DNA from: Antilocapra americana
Taxonomy: Eukaryota; Chordata; Mammalia; Artiodactyla; Antilocapridae
Direction: 5' to 3'
Length of the DNA stretch: 64,000 nucleotides
Assembly: GCA_007570785.1 (NCBI GenBank)
Contig: ML660777.1
Location: forward strand, 1,060,363 to 1,124,362
Shown here: positions 56,490-64,000 of the stretch, one piece after another
Position numbering within the stretch: the stretch's first letter is position 1
Layout of the letters: every line of letters starts with the position of its first letter
The notes under the pieces: generated by a model
The model's input: the letters and a program-made list of their open reading frames with translations, nothing else
Databases searched by the model: none
What the model was told of the DNA's origin: nothing
Made by a program: the position numbers and the translations under genes

Positions 56490-56860
56490 GGCTTTAAACT
56501 ATAGTCAGATAATTACCTTGTCTAAGTCTGTCCTGGCTCCTGCAAGGGAGGGCCCCTAACTGCTTCCTGTCTTGTGCTTCCAGATTCCAAATGTTCCTTG
56601 CTCAAAGAAACTCTTGAAATTTGTAATATACCTCAGTTTATCTTTCATATCAGTCACCTTTCAAAACCACTTACGCACATCAGATGGCCTTTCTATGTTT
56701 TTATTTTTCTGTTTATTTTCCTGGAGACTGCCTCTGCCTCCCTGCACCCTCCATCTTCCTCACACAGTCTCTTCTGGTTGTTTGTGAAGCCCACTACATA
56801 CTGTCCTCCATGGGCTTCTCTGTTACTTTGTTAGGTTGGATTCTCTGTCCTCTGGCTGTC
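56490..56860. other. no gene seen
   Basis: This is pyrimidine-rich sequence. Three overlapping plus frames (56572-56875) read C/T-rich text and have no domain. Confidence 0.4.
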
Positions 56861-56865
56861 ACGTG

Positions 56866-57070
56866 TGTGTGCTAAGTCACTTCAGTCGTGTCTGATTCTT
56901 TCCGACCCTATGGACCGTAGCCCTCCAGGTTCCTCTGTCCCTGGGATTCTCCAGGCAAGAATACTGGAGTGGGTTGCCGTGCCTTCCTCCAGGGGACCTT
57001 CCCAATGCAGGGCTCGAACCTGCATCTCTTATTTCTCCTGCATCGGCAGGTGGGTTCTTACCACTAGTGC
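56866..57070 (-). mobile_element. Bov-tA SINE
   Basis: 'gctaagtcacttcagtcgtg', 'gaatactggagtgggttgcc' and the reversed B-box text 'gggctcgaacctgcatctc' are present. The final head is degraded at 'accactagtgccagt'. Confidence 0.92.
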
Positions 57071-57129
57071 CAGTATCATAGAGATACATATTTTTCATCA
57101 CCTTTCTCTTTTTTCAGCCTTATTCTGTG

Positions 57130-57400
57130 GTCGCCAGCCTCAGACAGTCCCCAGTGAGCCACCCTTCCTGATGTTCTCGGGCCCTTGTTTGGTTCCCTCC
57201 TACACTGACCCAAGAGGCGAATTGAATACAATGAAAGTAGTGGTGTGTGACTTGGGAGGCGGGTCAGGAGAGGCTCCTGCAGCTCCTGCCTCGCTCTCCT
57301 GGATCACTCCCTTGCTCTGTGGGAAGTCGGCTGTCACATCAAATAGAAGATCCTGCCAGTGTCCGCAAAGGTGGTGCAAAGGTTCATTTGTTCTCAGTGT
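57130..57400 (+). repeat. ancient LTR-like repeat, family unclear
   Basis: 'ctgatgttctcgggcccttg', 'tttggttccctcctacactg' and 'ctctcctggatcactccc' followed by 'gggaagtcggctgtcacatc' resemble a common old mammalian LTR-type repeat. I cannot name the family with confidence. The frame through it is not a gene. Confidence 0.35.
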
Positions 57401-57947
57401 CAGCCTCAGGGAGCAGAAAAGACACCAGAAACATTTTCTTTTCAATTTTGCACTGAGTTAATATTTGTAGATTTGTTAAACATTGAACACATGAATACAC
57501 CCTAGTTTTATATGTATTTATTCATTTCGGGCAGGTTGAAGGAGACAGGGCATCATTATATTGCTGTCAGGCACCCTTTGGCCTTGCTAAGACACTGGTG
57601 GTTATCTTAACTTCATAAACTCAGGCAAGCATGACTTCTTCCCTGTGCATCTTGGTCTACTTCAGCTGCTACTGCCATTAAGACCAAGCTTATAAATAAA
57701 CCTTCAAGTCCCTGTATCACCAAATGCAAACCAAGATTTTTCAGAAAAGAAGTAAATGTATATTCGAGGTGCTGTCATGAATAATGGTGATTCTGTTGGC
57801 AAATAGGTCAAGGGCTTTTGGCATCACTAATAAAGTAAAAACAATTTATTTGAATTGTTTATTTTGTCATCATCTCATACTTTTAAATCTTGCTTATGTT
57901 TCATAACCAGTATAGTACACGAGTGTAGTAATACACTTACATAAGTG
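57401..57947. other. no gene seen
   Basis: No recognised repeat or gene. Confidence 0.4.
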
Positions 57948-57948
57948 A

Positions 57949-58137
57949 TAGTTGCTCAGTCGTGTCTCTTTGCGACCCCGTGGACTGTAGCCCACCAAGC
58001 TCCTCTGCCCATGGGATTTCCCTGGCAAGCATACTGGAGTGGGTTGCCATTTCCTTCTCCAGGGCATCTTCCCGACCCAGGGATTGAACCTGGGTCTCCT
58101 GCATTGAAGGAAGATTCTTTACCATCTGAGCCACCAG
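57949..58137 (-). mobile_element. Bov-tA SINE
   Basis: 'tagttgctcagtcgtgtctc', 'ccgtggactgtagcccacc' and the reversed head 'accatctgagccaccagg' are present in order. Confidence 0.93.
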
Positions 58138-58189
58138 GTCCATCTGTGTTTGTGGTACAAGTTCACACAGGAATCTTTAATATGGAAGC

Positions 58190-58348
58190 AGCACTAGGAA
58201 GCAGAGGGCACTCAGCCTTTGGAATAAAACACAAATCAACAAAACACAACGGAGTTTGAGTTCCAGCACTGCCACTCCCCAAACATGGCACTTGGGAAAT
58301 CTCATGATAACGATGCGTGTCTCATAAGGTTGAGGAAAGATTAAGCGT
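58190..58348 (+). repeat. MIR relic
   Basis: 'gagtttgagttccagcactgcc' and 'ctcatgataacgatgcgtgtc', then 'ataaggttgaggaaagatta', match sense MIR. Confidence 0.55.
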
Positions 58349-58412
58349 GAAGTTCCATGGGGTCTCAAAGAGGGAGACACAACTTAGTGACTAAACAACA
58401 GCAACAGCCTAG
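58349..58412 (+). mobile_element. BovA/BovB 3'-end remnant
   Basis: 'ttccatggggtctcaaagag' followed by 'gacacaacttagtgactaaac' and 'aacagcaacag' is the last 60 bases of a BovA or BovB element. Confidence 0.8.
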
Positions 58413-58529
58413 CACTTACTCTCGTAGTTCCCTTTGCTCTCATATCCATTAGGGTTCAATCAGGAGAGAGAATAAGTTTAAATAGAGAATACTTAGCTAG
58501 TAACAAGGATGCGATGACGCAAGCTATTA

Positions 58530-58651
58530 ATTTTTTTTTTTTTTTTTTGGTGACACCACATGGTATGTGGAATATTCCTGAACCAAGGCTTGAACCCGTG
58601 TCCCCTTCACTGGAAATGTAGAGTCTTAACCAGTGGACAGCCAGGGAAGCC
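58530..58651 (-). mobile_element. tRNA-Glu-derived SINE, short form
   Basis: A T-run of about 20 precedes 'ggtgacaccacatggtatgtg', 'aaggcttgaacccgtgtcc' and 'ttaaccagtggacagccaggg'. The flanks 'gatgacgcaagcta' and 'gatgcaagcta' look like a TSD with a small gap. It lies beside the start of an L1 3' end. Confidence 0.88.
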
Positions 58652-58655
58652 CAGG

Positions 58656-58766
58656 ATGCAAGCTAGTATATATAGAATGGATAAACAGTGAGACCCTACT
58701 GTATAGCACAGGAACTATATTCAATATCCTATGACAAGACATAATGGAAAAGAATATGGAAAAGAA
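58656..58766 (+). mobile_element. L1 3' UTR, part 1 of 2
   Basis: 'ggataaacagtgagacccta', 'ctgtatagcacaggaactat' and 'attcaatatcctatgacaag' are L1 3' UTR text. It is interrupted by two SINEs and resumes at about 59264. Confidence 0.85.
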
Positions 58767-58965
58767 GGATTTCCCTGATGGTCCAGTGGCTAAGACTCCC
58801 AGTACAGTGGGGGCAGGTTTAATCACTGGTCATGGAACCAGATCCCACAAGCTGCAACTAAAGATTTTGCATGCTGCAATGAAGATGGAAGATCCCGTAT
58901 GCTGCAACTAATTTAAGACCTGGTGCAGTCAAATAAATAAATTTTTCTTGGAAAAAAAAAAAGAA
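58767..58965 (+). mobile_element. tRNA-Glu-derived SINE, first nested copy
   Basis: The head 'ggatttccctgatggtccag' is followed by a shortened body ('agatcccacaagctgcaac' and a near repeat 'agatcccgtatgctgcaac') and 'caaataaataaatttttc' plus an A-run. It sits inside the L1 3' UTR. Confidence 0.88.
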
Positions 58966-58978
58966 TGTGACTTTTATG

Positions 58979-59263
58979 AACTTCCTTGGTGGTCTAGTGG
59001 TTATGTCCACTGGCCAATGCAGGGGACACAGGTTCAATCCCTGGTCCAGGAAGCTTCCGCATGCAGCAGGGCAACTAAGCCCGTGTGCCACAACTACAGA
59101 GCCAACAGAGCCTAGAGCCCATGCTCCAAAGCAAGAGAAGCCACCGGGGTGAGAAGCCCAAGCACCAAGCTAGAGAGTAGCCCCTCCTTGCCGCAACTAG
59201 ACAAAAGCCTGCATGTAGCAACGAAGACCCAGCACAGCCAAAAATAAATATAAACAAAGATTT
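58979..59263 (+). mobile_element. CHR-type tRNA-Glu SINE, second nested copy
   Basis: The head 'aacttccttggtggtctagtgg' leads to 'gcccgtgtgccacaactacag', 'gagaagccaccggggtgag' and 'gccgcaactagacaaaagcc', ending 'ccaaaaataaatataaac'. It lies directly after the A-run of the first nested SINE. A-rich SINE tails are common insertion targets. Confidence 0.9.
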
Positions 59264-59378
59264 TAAAAACATGAAAAAGAATATGTATATATATGTATGA
59301 CTGAATCACTTCACTGTCAGCAGAAATTAACACAACATTGTAAATCAACTGTACTTTGATAAAATAAATTATAAAACA
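59264..59378 (+). mobile_element. L1 3' UTR, part 2 of 2
   Basis: 'aaaaagaatatgtatatatatg', 'tgactgaatcacttcactgtc' and 'aacacaacattgtaaatcaac' complete the L1 3' end that broke off at 58766. Confidence 0.85.
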
Positions 59379-59477
59379 AACAAAAGTGTTAGCTATAAAG
59401 GGACAAAAAATATCTCTGTAGAATATCCTAAGGCTGAGTGAGGAAATACTGACGGAAGGAGCAAACTTACAAGGGAG

Positions 59478-60215
59478 GTGTTATGGGTTGCATTGTGTCC
59501 CCCAGACCCACATGTTGAAATCCTAAACCCCAGAACCTCAGGCTATGACCTTCTTCGGAATGACTTTATGGTCATTACAGTTGTATTAATAGTTAGGTGT
59601 TAGGATGAAGCTATACTGGAATAGCTGCTGCTGCTAAGTCGCTTCAGTTGTGTCTGACTCTGTGACCCCATAGAGGGCAGCCCACCAGGCTCCCCCGTCC
59701 CTGGGATTCTCCAGGCAAGAACACTGGAGTGGGTTGCCATTTCCTTCTACAATTGATTGAAGTGGAAAGTGAAAGTGAAGTCACTCAGTTGTGTCTGACT
59801 CCTAGCGACCCCATTGCCTGCAGCCTACCAGGCTCCTCCATCCATGGGATTTTCCAGGCAAGAGTACTGGAGTGGGGTGCCATCGCCTTCTCCGATACTG
59901 GAATAGAGTGGACCCCTAAACCAAAATGACTGTGTCATATATTTAAAAAGGAAATGTGGACACCAACATGAACACAGGGAGTACGGCATATATGAAAGCA
60001 GAGACTGGGGTGATGCTTCTAGAAGCCCAAGAACCAAAGATTGTTGGCAAACCACCAGAAGCATGGAGTAGATTCTCTTTCGGCTCTCAGAAGGAACCAA
60101 GCCCATTGACAGTGTCATTTTGGACTGCCAGCTTTCAGAACTCTGATATGATACATTCTGTTGTTTAAGCCATTCAGTTTATTGTACTTTGTTATGGCAT
60201 CCTTAGGAAATGGAT
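59478..60215 (+). repeat. ERVL-MaLR-type LTR, split by a BovA2 SINE
   Basis: The first part (59478-59612) has 'gggttgcattgtgtccccca', 'catgttgaaatcctaaaccc' and 'tgaccttcttcggaatgac'. The second part (from 59907) has 'ggtgatgcttctagaagccc', 'gttgtttaagccattcagtt', 'tgtactttgttatggcatcc' and 'ttaggaaatggatac'. Together they follow a MaLR/MLT1-like LTR. It is old and inactive; the subfamily is uncertain. Confidence 0.6.
59625..59894 (-). mobile_element. Bov-A2 SINE (BovA dimer)
   Basis: Two BovA units stand head to tail: a reversed 'gctaagtcgcttcagttgtg...gccatttccttctac' unit and a second 'gtgaagtcactcagttgtg...gccatcgccttctcc' unit, with no tRNA head. An exact 12 bp TSD 'atactggaatag' lies at 59613-59624 and 59895-59906. 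The insertion is nested in the LTR. Confidence 0.95.
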
Positions 60216-60299
60216 ACAGGAAACGTCCTTCACAAACTGGAATTCAGGCATTATTGGGGAGTGTGTGGTTGCAGCCCAATGGATGATAGACTCGTTCAC

Positions 60300-60590
60300 T
60301 GAGATGCTGCAGTGAGTGCCATTGCATCCCCCCTCAACCATCCCTTGTCACTCGTAGCCATGAAGAACAGGACCAAGAAAAGACTCACGCCGGCAGCTAG
60401 GCAGCAAAACCCCTTTCTGCGGCGGTGGTCCTTCTGGCGCCCTCTACTGACAAGATTTAGCATCACTCCTGCAACAAAAGAGGAAAGATAACGATGCCCT
60501 TCTCCATGGCTGAGAAATCCAGAAGAGGTGAATTTAGGGTTGAAGGACCATATATTGATAACTGGCACACACCTCCTTCTTTTAGATGTA
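60300..60590. repeat. ancient interspersed repeat, family not named
   Basis: 'ccctcaaccatcccttgtcac', 'gcgccctctactgacaagat' and 'ttgataactggcacacacc' in this order recall a repeat seen widely in mammals, but I cannot give the family. Three different short frames overlap and are not coding. Confidence 0.4.
60437..60450 (-). promoter_or_regulatory. CTCF-like binding motif
   Basis: 'gcgccctctactga' matches the reverse complement of the CTCF core (GYGCCMYCTRSTGG) at 13 of 14 positions, the last base being A in place of G. The motif sits inside an old repeat. Sequence alone does not show occupancy. Confidence 0.5.
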
Positions 60591-61365
60591 TTGAAAGAAT
60601 GTACAACAGAATTTTGAGAAGGATTTGTTTTTTTCTAGTGAAGTGGCCAGAGGCTGGCAGCCACACAGCCGGGTTGTTCTCACAGGTGTCCTTAACATTT
60701 TTGGGTGTCATCAGCTCTTCTGCCTGTCTGGCAAAGCTTGGGTATACCTTCTCAAAATAGTATTTTTATATTTATAATCTAAAATACATAGAATTATATT
60801 TTATTTAACTTCTAGGTTATCAAAAAACATCAACTAATTTACCTTTAAAGGTATACTTTATTGCATGCAGCATACATATTCCTGAAAAGTTAGCAGTAAA
60901 TCATAATTTTCTGATTTGAATTATGTCTAAATCAATTTGAGTTTATTCTTCCAAGGACCTTATAATGAATCTTATATAAATAAATAATTGCTTTATACTT
61001 TTAGTGATTTCCTTATAATCTATCATTTTGAAATTAAACCTTCAGCTATTATTTTTCAAAACACAAAAATAGAAAAGAGGCAGAGGAAGGGAGAGTTCAC
61101 TGCCTTCCTGACTGTTGAGCTGACATCAGTCTTCTCCTGACCTCAACAGGGACTTAATGCCCTGGGTCTTTTTGGTTCAAAGAGCTACACTGCTGGGTAG
61201 TATTTGGATTTCCTGGATCTCTAGCTTAAGATGACAGATTCTCAGGCTCCATAGTCATATGAGTCAATTCTTCACAATAAGTACTTGGTTTTGTTTCTCT
61301 GGAGAACCCTGACGAATACTATAATAACACAAGTGCTTTTTATTTGTGCATTAAAAACAGAATCA
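60591..61365. other. no gene seen
   Basis: This is AT-rich sequence. The plus frame 60494-60760 partly overlaps the ancient repeat and has no domain. Confidence 0.4.
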
Positions 61366-61491
61366 AGGGAATCCCCTGGTGGCCCAGTGGTTAAGACTGT
61401 GAACTCCCAATGAAGAGGGCACAGGTTCGATGCCTGGTTGGGGAACTAAGATCCCGCATGCCATATGGCATAGCCAAAAAAAAAAAAGAAA
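61366..61491 (+). mobile_element. tRNA-Glu-derived SINE, short form
   Basis: The head 'gggaatcccctggtggccc', 'acaggttcgatgcctggttgg', 'aactaagatcccgcatgcc' and 'catagccaaaaaaaaaaaag' are present. Confidence 0.88.
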
Positions 61492-61639
61492 ATCGCTAAA
61501 AAAAATAATTACAAAAAACCAAGATAGACCAGTGGGTCTAATAGTTACATAGTACCAATGACCGGAAAGGACATTGTGGAAGATCTATAAGCCCTGTGAA
61601 GTGACATGAGGACTCCTGGAACTGTGTGACAGCATCGCA

Positions 61640-62290
61640 AGTGGCGTCATTGCGTTCACAATTGAAGAAAAGGCTAAATTTCAGCTACAGGTTAGTGGAA
61701 GGCAAAGGACATAATCCTTCGCGTCAAGTTTATGGACGCTTGGAGTTCAGAAGCCCTGTCCAGAGATAATTCCAGCATTACCCTGAGGAAGACCCAGACC
61801 TCGCTCGAGTTAGCAGGTACGCGTGAGGCTCACATCATGGAGAGTGTCGCCCTGACACAAGCGTGGGCCCCCCGGCTGCACATACAACTCCTGTGGGATT
61901 GCAAGGCCTCAGCCGCTCTCTCGCCGCCTCCTGCACAGGGCAGCGTGCAAAACACAAATGCATGTGGCCTTACCAGTCCGGAAAGGAAAAGGTCCCGGCT
62001 GCACAGTGCTCACTCACAGCACAATACAATGGCCGACTTCAGAGTCCGTGGTGGACGGTCCCGTGGTCCTGCCCACGCCTTGGCCAAGTGAGTCAGTTAA
62101 GGAGGAAATGTGTATTTGCAAGTGCGGTACTGGACGGGCCCATTGACCCACTGACCACTTGGCTGCTGACCATCAAGACCAGGCTGACTGCCCTCATTGT
62201 GTTGTGATGGCGTATAGACCCGTGTTCTGAAATTCAGAACCGGAAGACAGGGCAGCGAGGCCTCACAACGTTTAGAGGCCGCACATTTGC
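61640..62290. other. CpG-retaining, unexplained block
   Basis: By eye there are about 28 CpGs in about 570 bases and a GC content above half, unlike the surrounding AT-rich DNA. I recognise no SINE, LINE or LTR. Three plus frames (61732-62091, 61863-62207, 61958-62146) overlap, and a minus frame covers 62097-62387; none shows a known domain. An ETS-like 'accggaag' occurs near 62240. It could be a CpG island, an unrecognised young insertion, or a processed pseudogene fragment. Confidence 0.4.
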
Positions 62291-62369
62291 GTTTTGCTCT
62301 ATTCCACTCTCCCTGGGGGTAGTCTCTTGAAAAAGGAAAGAAAAAGATGCTGGCATACTTTCCTGGTGC

Positions 62370-62465
62370 CTTCTGTTCATCCAACAAATACCTCTGAGCC
62401 CTGGCATGTGCCAGACACTGTGCTGGGAAGTCAAACTGAGTCCCCAGCCTCTGCCCTCAGTCTAA
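62370..62465. repeat. ancient repeat-like stretch
   Basis: 'catccaacaaatacctctgag', 'catgtgccagacactgtgctg' and 'ccccagcctctgccctcag' resemble a common old mammalian repeat ('caacaaatatttattgagc...'). The family is not assigned. Confidence 0.4.
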
Positions 62466-62626
62466 CAAGAGAAGCAGACAAGCAGACCAACCACTTCCAC
62501 GTCTCATGGTGACTACACAGGTTCAGAAGCCCAGCCTGGTGATGTGGAAGCAGGGAGGTGGGTGGGCAGTTTCACCTCTTTAAAAAAAAAAAAAAATACA
62601 CGCCACCAAAGAAACCCCCAAAACAC

Positions 62627-62850
62627 ACACCCGACAAGATTTGAAAGTTGCTAAGACAGTAGCCCTTAAAAGTTCTCACTCAAAAAACTGTTAACTATGC
62701 AAAGTGGTGGATACTAACTAAACTTCTTGTGGGGATCATTTCTCAGTGTTTACATACACCAAGTTGTCACGCTGTACACCTAAAACTACTATTACTATGA
62801 CAGCATATGTCAATTACATCTCAACACAGCTGGGGGATCAAGAATGTAGG
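62627..62850 (+). mobile_element. old L1 3' end
   Basis: 'gaaagttgctaagacagtagc', 'cttaaaagttctcactcaaa', 'ggggatcatttctcagtgttt' and 'gctgtacacctaaaactac' match the 3' terminus of old L1 families. Confidence 0.8.
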
Positions 62851-62862
62851 TAAAGGAGGTAT

Positions 62863-63095
62863 GGGCTTCCCAGGTGGCGCTATTGGTAAAGAACTGGCCT
62901 GCCGATGCAGGAGACATGTAAGAGACACTGGTTCGATCCCAGAGTCGGGAAGATCCCCTGGAGGAGGGCACAGCAACCCACCCCAGTATTCTTGCCTGGA
63001 GAATTCCGTGGACAGAGGAGCCTTGTGGGTCATAAACAGCTGGACATAACTGACGCGACTTAGCACAGGACATGCACACACACACATACACATAT
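62863..63095 (+). mobile_element. Bov-tA SINE with CA-rich tail
   Basis: The head 'ggcttcccaggtggcgctatt' and BovA body are followed by a short (CA)-rich tail (63072-63090). An 11 bp TSD with one mismatch ('aaaggaggtat' / 'aagggaggtat') lies at 62852-62862 and 63096-63106. Confidence 0.94.
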
Positions 63096-63136
63096 AAGGG
63101 AGGTATATTCAAAGTAAATGCTCTCACCTACACAGA

Positions 63137-63170
63137 GAGAGAGAGAGAAAAGAAAAAGAAAAAAAAAACC
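63137..63170. repeat. GA/A-rich low-complexity tract
   Basis: A (GA)n run grades into A-rich sequence. No function is suggested. Confidence 0.85.
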
Positions 63171-63344
63171 ACTCAAAATGGTTTACTTGAAATTACTAAA
63201 ATGAAAGCCTCTAAACACTATGTTACTTTCCTTCTCAGAGTCTACCTAATGCATAAATATAAGCCACAGATATCAAGGAATCAAGAGGAGAGAATGGGGA
63301 CTGAATTTCTTGTGATCAGCCACTGAGAAAGCAATTAATTTCTG

Positions 63345-63549
63345 TTTTCGGAAAGAATTTTAATTGGAAGATAACTGCTTTACATTGTTGTGTTGCTTTC
63401 TGCCGTACAACATTGGGAATCAGCCATAATTATATAAATATATCCCCTCCCTGAAGCCTCCCTCCCCCCCCATCCTGCCCCTTTATGTCAGGCTGGCCTA
63501 AGCACCAGGCTGGCCTCCCTGTGTTATACAGTAGCTTCCTACTAGCTAT
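63345..63549 (-). mobile_element. ruminant L1 3' UTR, interrupted
   Basis: 'ttaattggaagataactgct', 'ttacattgttgtgttgctttc', 'ggaatcagccataattatat' and 'ccctgtgttatacagtagc' are reversed L1 3' UTR. A BovB splits it at 63550, and it resumes at 63978 toward the window end. Confidence 0.88.
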
Positions 63550-63968
63550 GTGAGAGTCGAACAGTGAAAAAGGCAGAGCACCGAAGAATTGATGCTTTTG
63601 AGCTGTGGTGTTGGAGAAGACTCTTGAGAGTCCCTTGGACTGCAAGGAGATCCAACAAGTCCATCCTAAAGGAGATCAGTCCTGGGTGTTCATTGGAAGG
63701 ACTGATGTTGAAGCTGAAACTCCAATACTTTGGCCACCTCATGCAAAGAGTTGACTCATTGGAAAAGACCTTAATGCTGGGGAGGATTGGGGGCAGGAGG
63801 AGAAGGGGATGACAGAGGGTGAGATGGCTGGATGGCATCACCAACTCGATGGACATGGGTTTGGGTGGACTCCGGGGGTTGGTGATGGACAGGGAGGCCA
63901 GGTGTGCTGCAGCTGATAGAGTCGCAAAGAGTCGGATACGACTGAGTGGCTGAACTGAACTAAACTGA
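63550..63968 (+). mobile_element. BovB (RTE) LINE, 5'-truncated 3' end
   Basis: The C-terminal coding end (frame 63564-63812, 'LWCWRRLLRVPWTARRS', 'QYFGHLMQRVDSLEK') and the 'tggctgaactgaactaaactg' terminus are present. A 9 bp TSD 'actagctat' lies at 63541-63549 and 63969-63977. The coding part is open for 82 codons and then frameshifted. Confidence 0.95.
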
Positions 63969-63977
63969 ACTAGCTAT

Positions 63978-64000
63978 CTATCTTACAGAGGGTAACGTAT
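63978..64000 (-). mobile_element. ruminant L1 3' UTR resuming at the window edge
   Basis: 'ctatcttacagagggtaacg' continues the L1 text that stops at 63549 ('ggctatctattttacatatggtaa' in related copies). The rest is outside the window. Confidence 0.7.

Noticed and set aside
56865..57461. 198-codon plus-strand frame
   Set aside because: Its first third is antisense Bov-tA and the rest lies in an ancient LTR-like repeat, so it is not a gene.
1..64000. CRISPR arrays, operons, phage or bacterial insertion sequences
   Set aside because: No regularly spaced repeats, ribosome binding sites or prokaryotic gene layout were seen; all repeats are ruminant or mammalian.

Overview
This is a window of mammalian nuclear DNA, almost certainly from a bovid ruminant (cattle, buffalo, sheep or goat; I cannot say which). 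The diagnosis rests on the repeats. There are many Bov-tA/BovA SINEs, several BovB (RTE) LINE copies, ruminant-type L1 elements, longer tRNA-Glu-derived cetartiodactyl SINEs (CHR type), and old mammal-wide MIR, L3/CR1 and MaLR relics. I see no convincing host protein-coding gene and no true tRNA, rRNA or snRNA gene. All recognisable long reading frames belong to retrotransposons. The window is gene-poor intergenic or deep intronic DNA, layered by retrotransposition.

Layout. 0-18 kb: SINEs and 3' ends of L1, with a 5'-truncated BovB at 7.75-8.01 kb that keeps its target-site duplication (TSD). 18-24 kb: two 1.3-1.4 kb BovB copies in opposite orientation with a 1.6 kb spacer holding an L3/CR1 relic, then a MaLR LTR. 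26.67-31.99 kb: the main element, a 5.3 kb minus-strand L1 with a 17 bp TSD, an intact ORF1 and an ORF2 broken by only two single-base deletions. 32-38 kb: a (CA)18 microsatellite and mostly unrecognised single-copy-looking DNA. 38-43 kb: two more minus-strand BovB relics and old L1. 47.0-49.5 kb: a second, 5'-truncated L1 in the same orientation, inserted into a MIR. 49.7-55 kb: mostly non-repetitive, with an 18-base C run and a short CpG cluster with promoter-type motifs near 51.35 kb. 55-64 kb: SINEs, an 81 bp mariner-type miniature element, nested L1/SINE and LTR/SINE insertions, a CTCF-like motif in an ancient repeat, a CpG-retaining unexplained block (61.64-62.29 kb), and a BovB inserted into an L1 3' end at the right edge.

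How the parts relate. L1 ORF1p and ORF2p form the machinery that makes L1 copies; BovB encodes its own reverse transcriptase. The Bov-tA, BovA and CHR SINEs encode no protein and depend on such enzymes: Bov-tA and BovA share their 3' tail with BovB, which explains their abundance. Many insertions still show TSDs, so their relative ages can be read. I did not find a new biological system. The best candidates for function are the CpG cluster at 51.35 kb, the CpG-retaining block at 61.6-62.3 kb and the CTCF-like site at 60.44 kb. Family assignments were made by eye from remembered consensus features; no database search was run.
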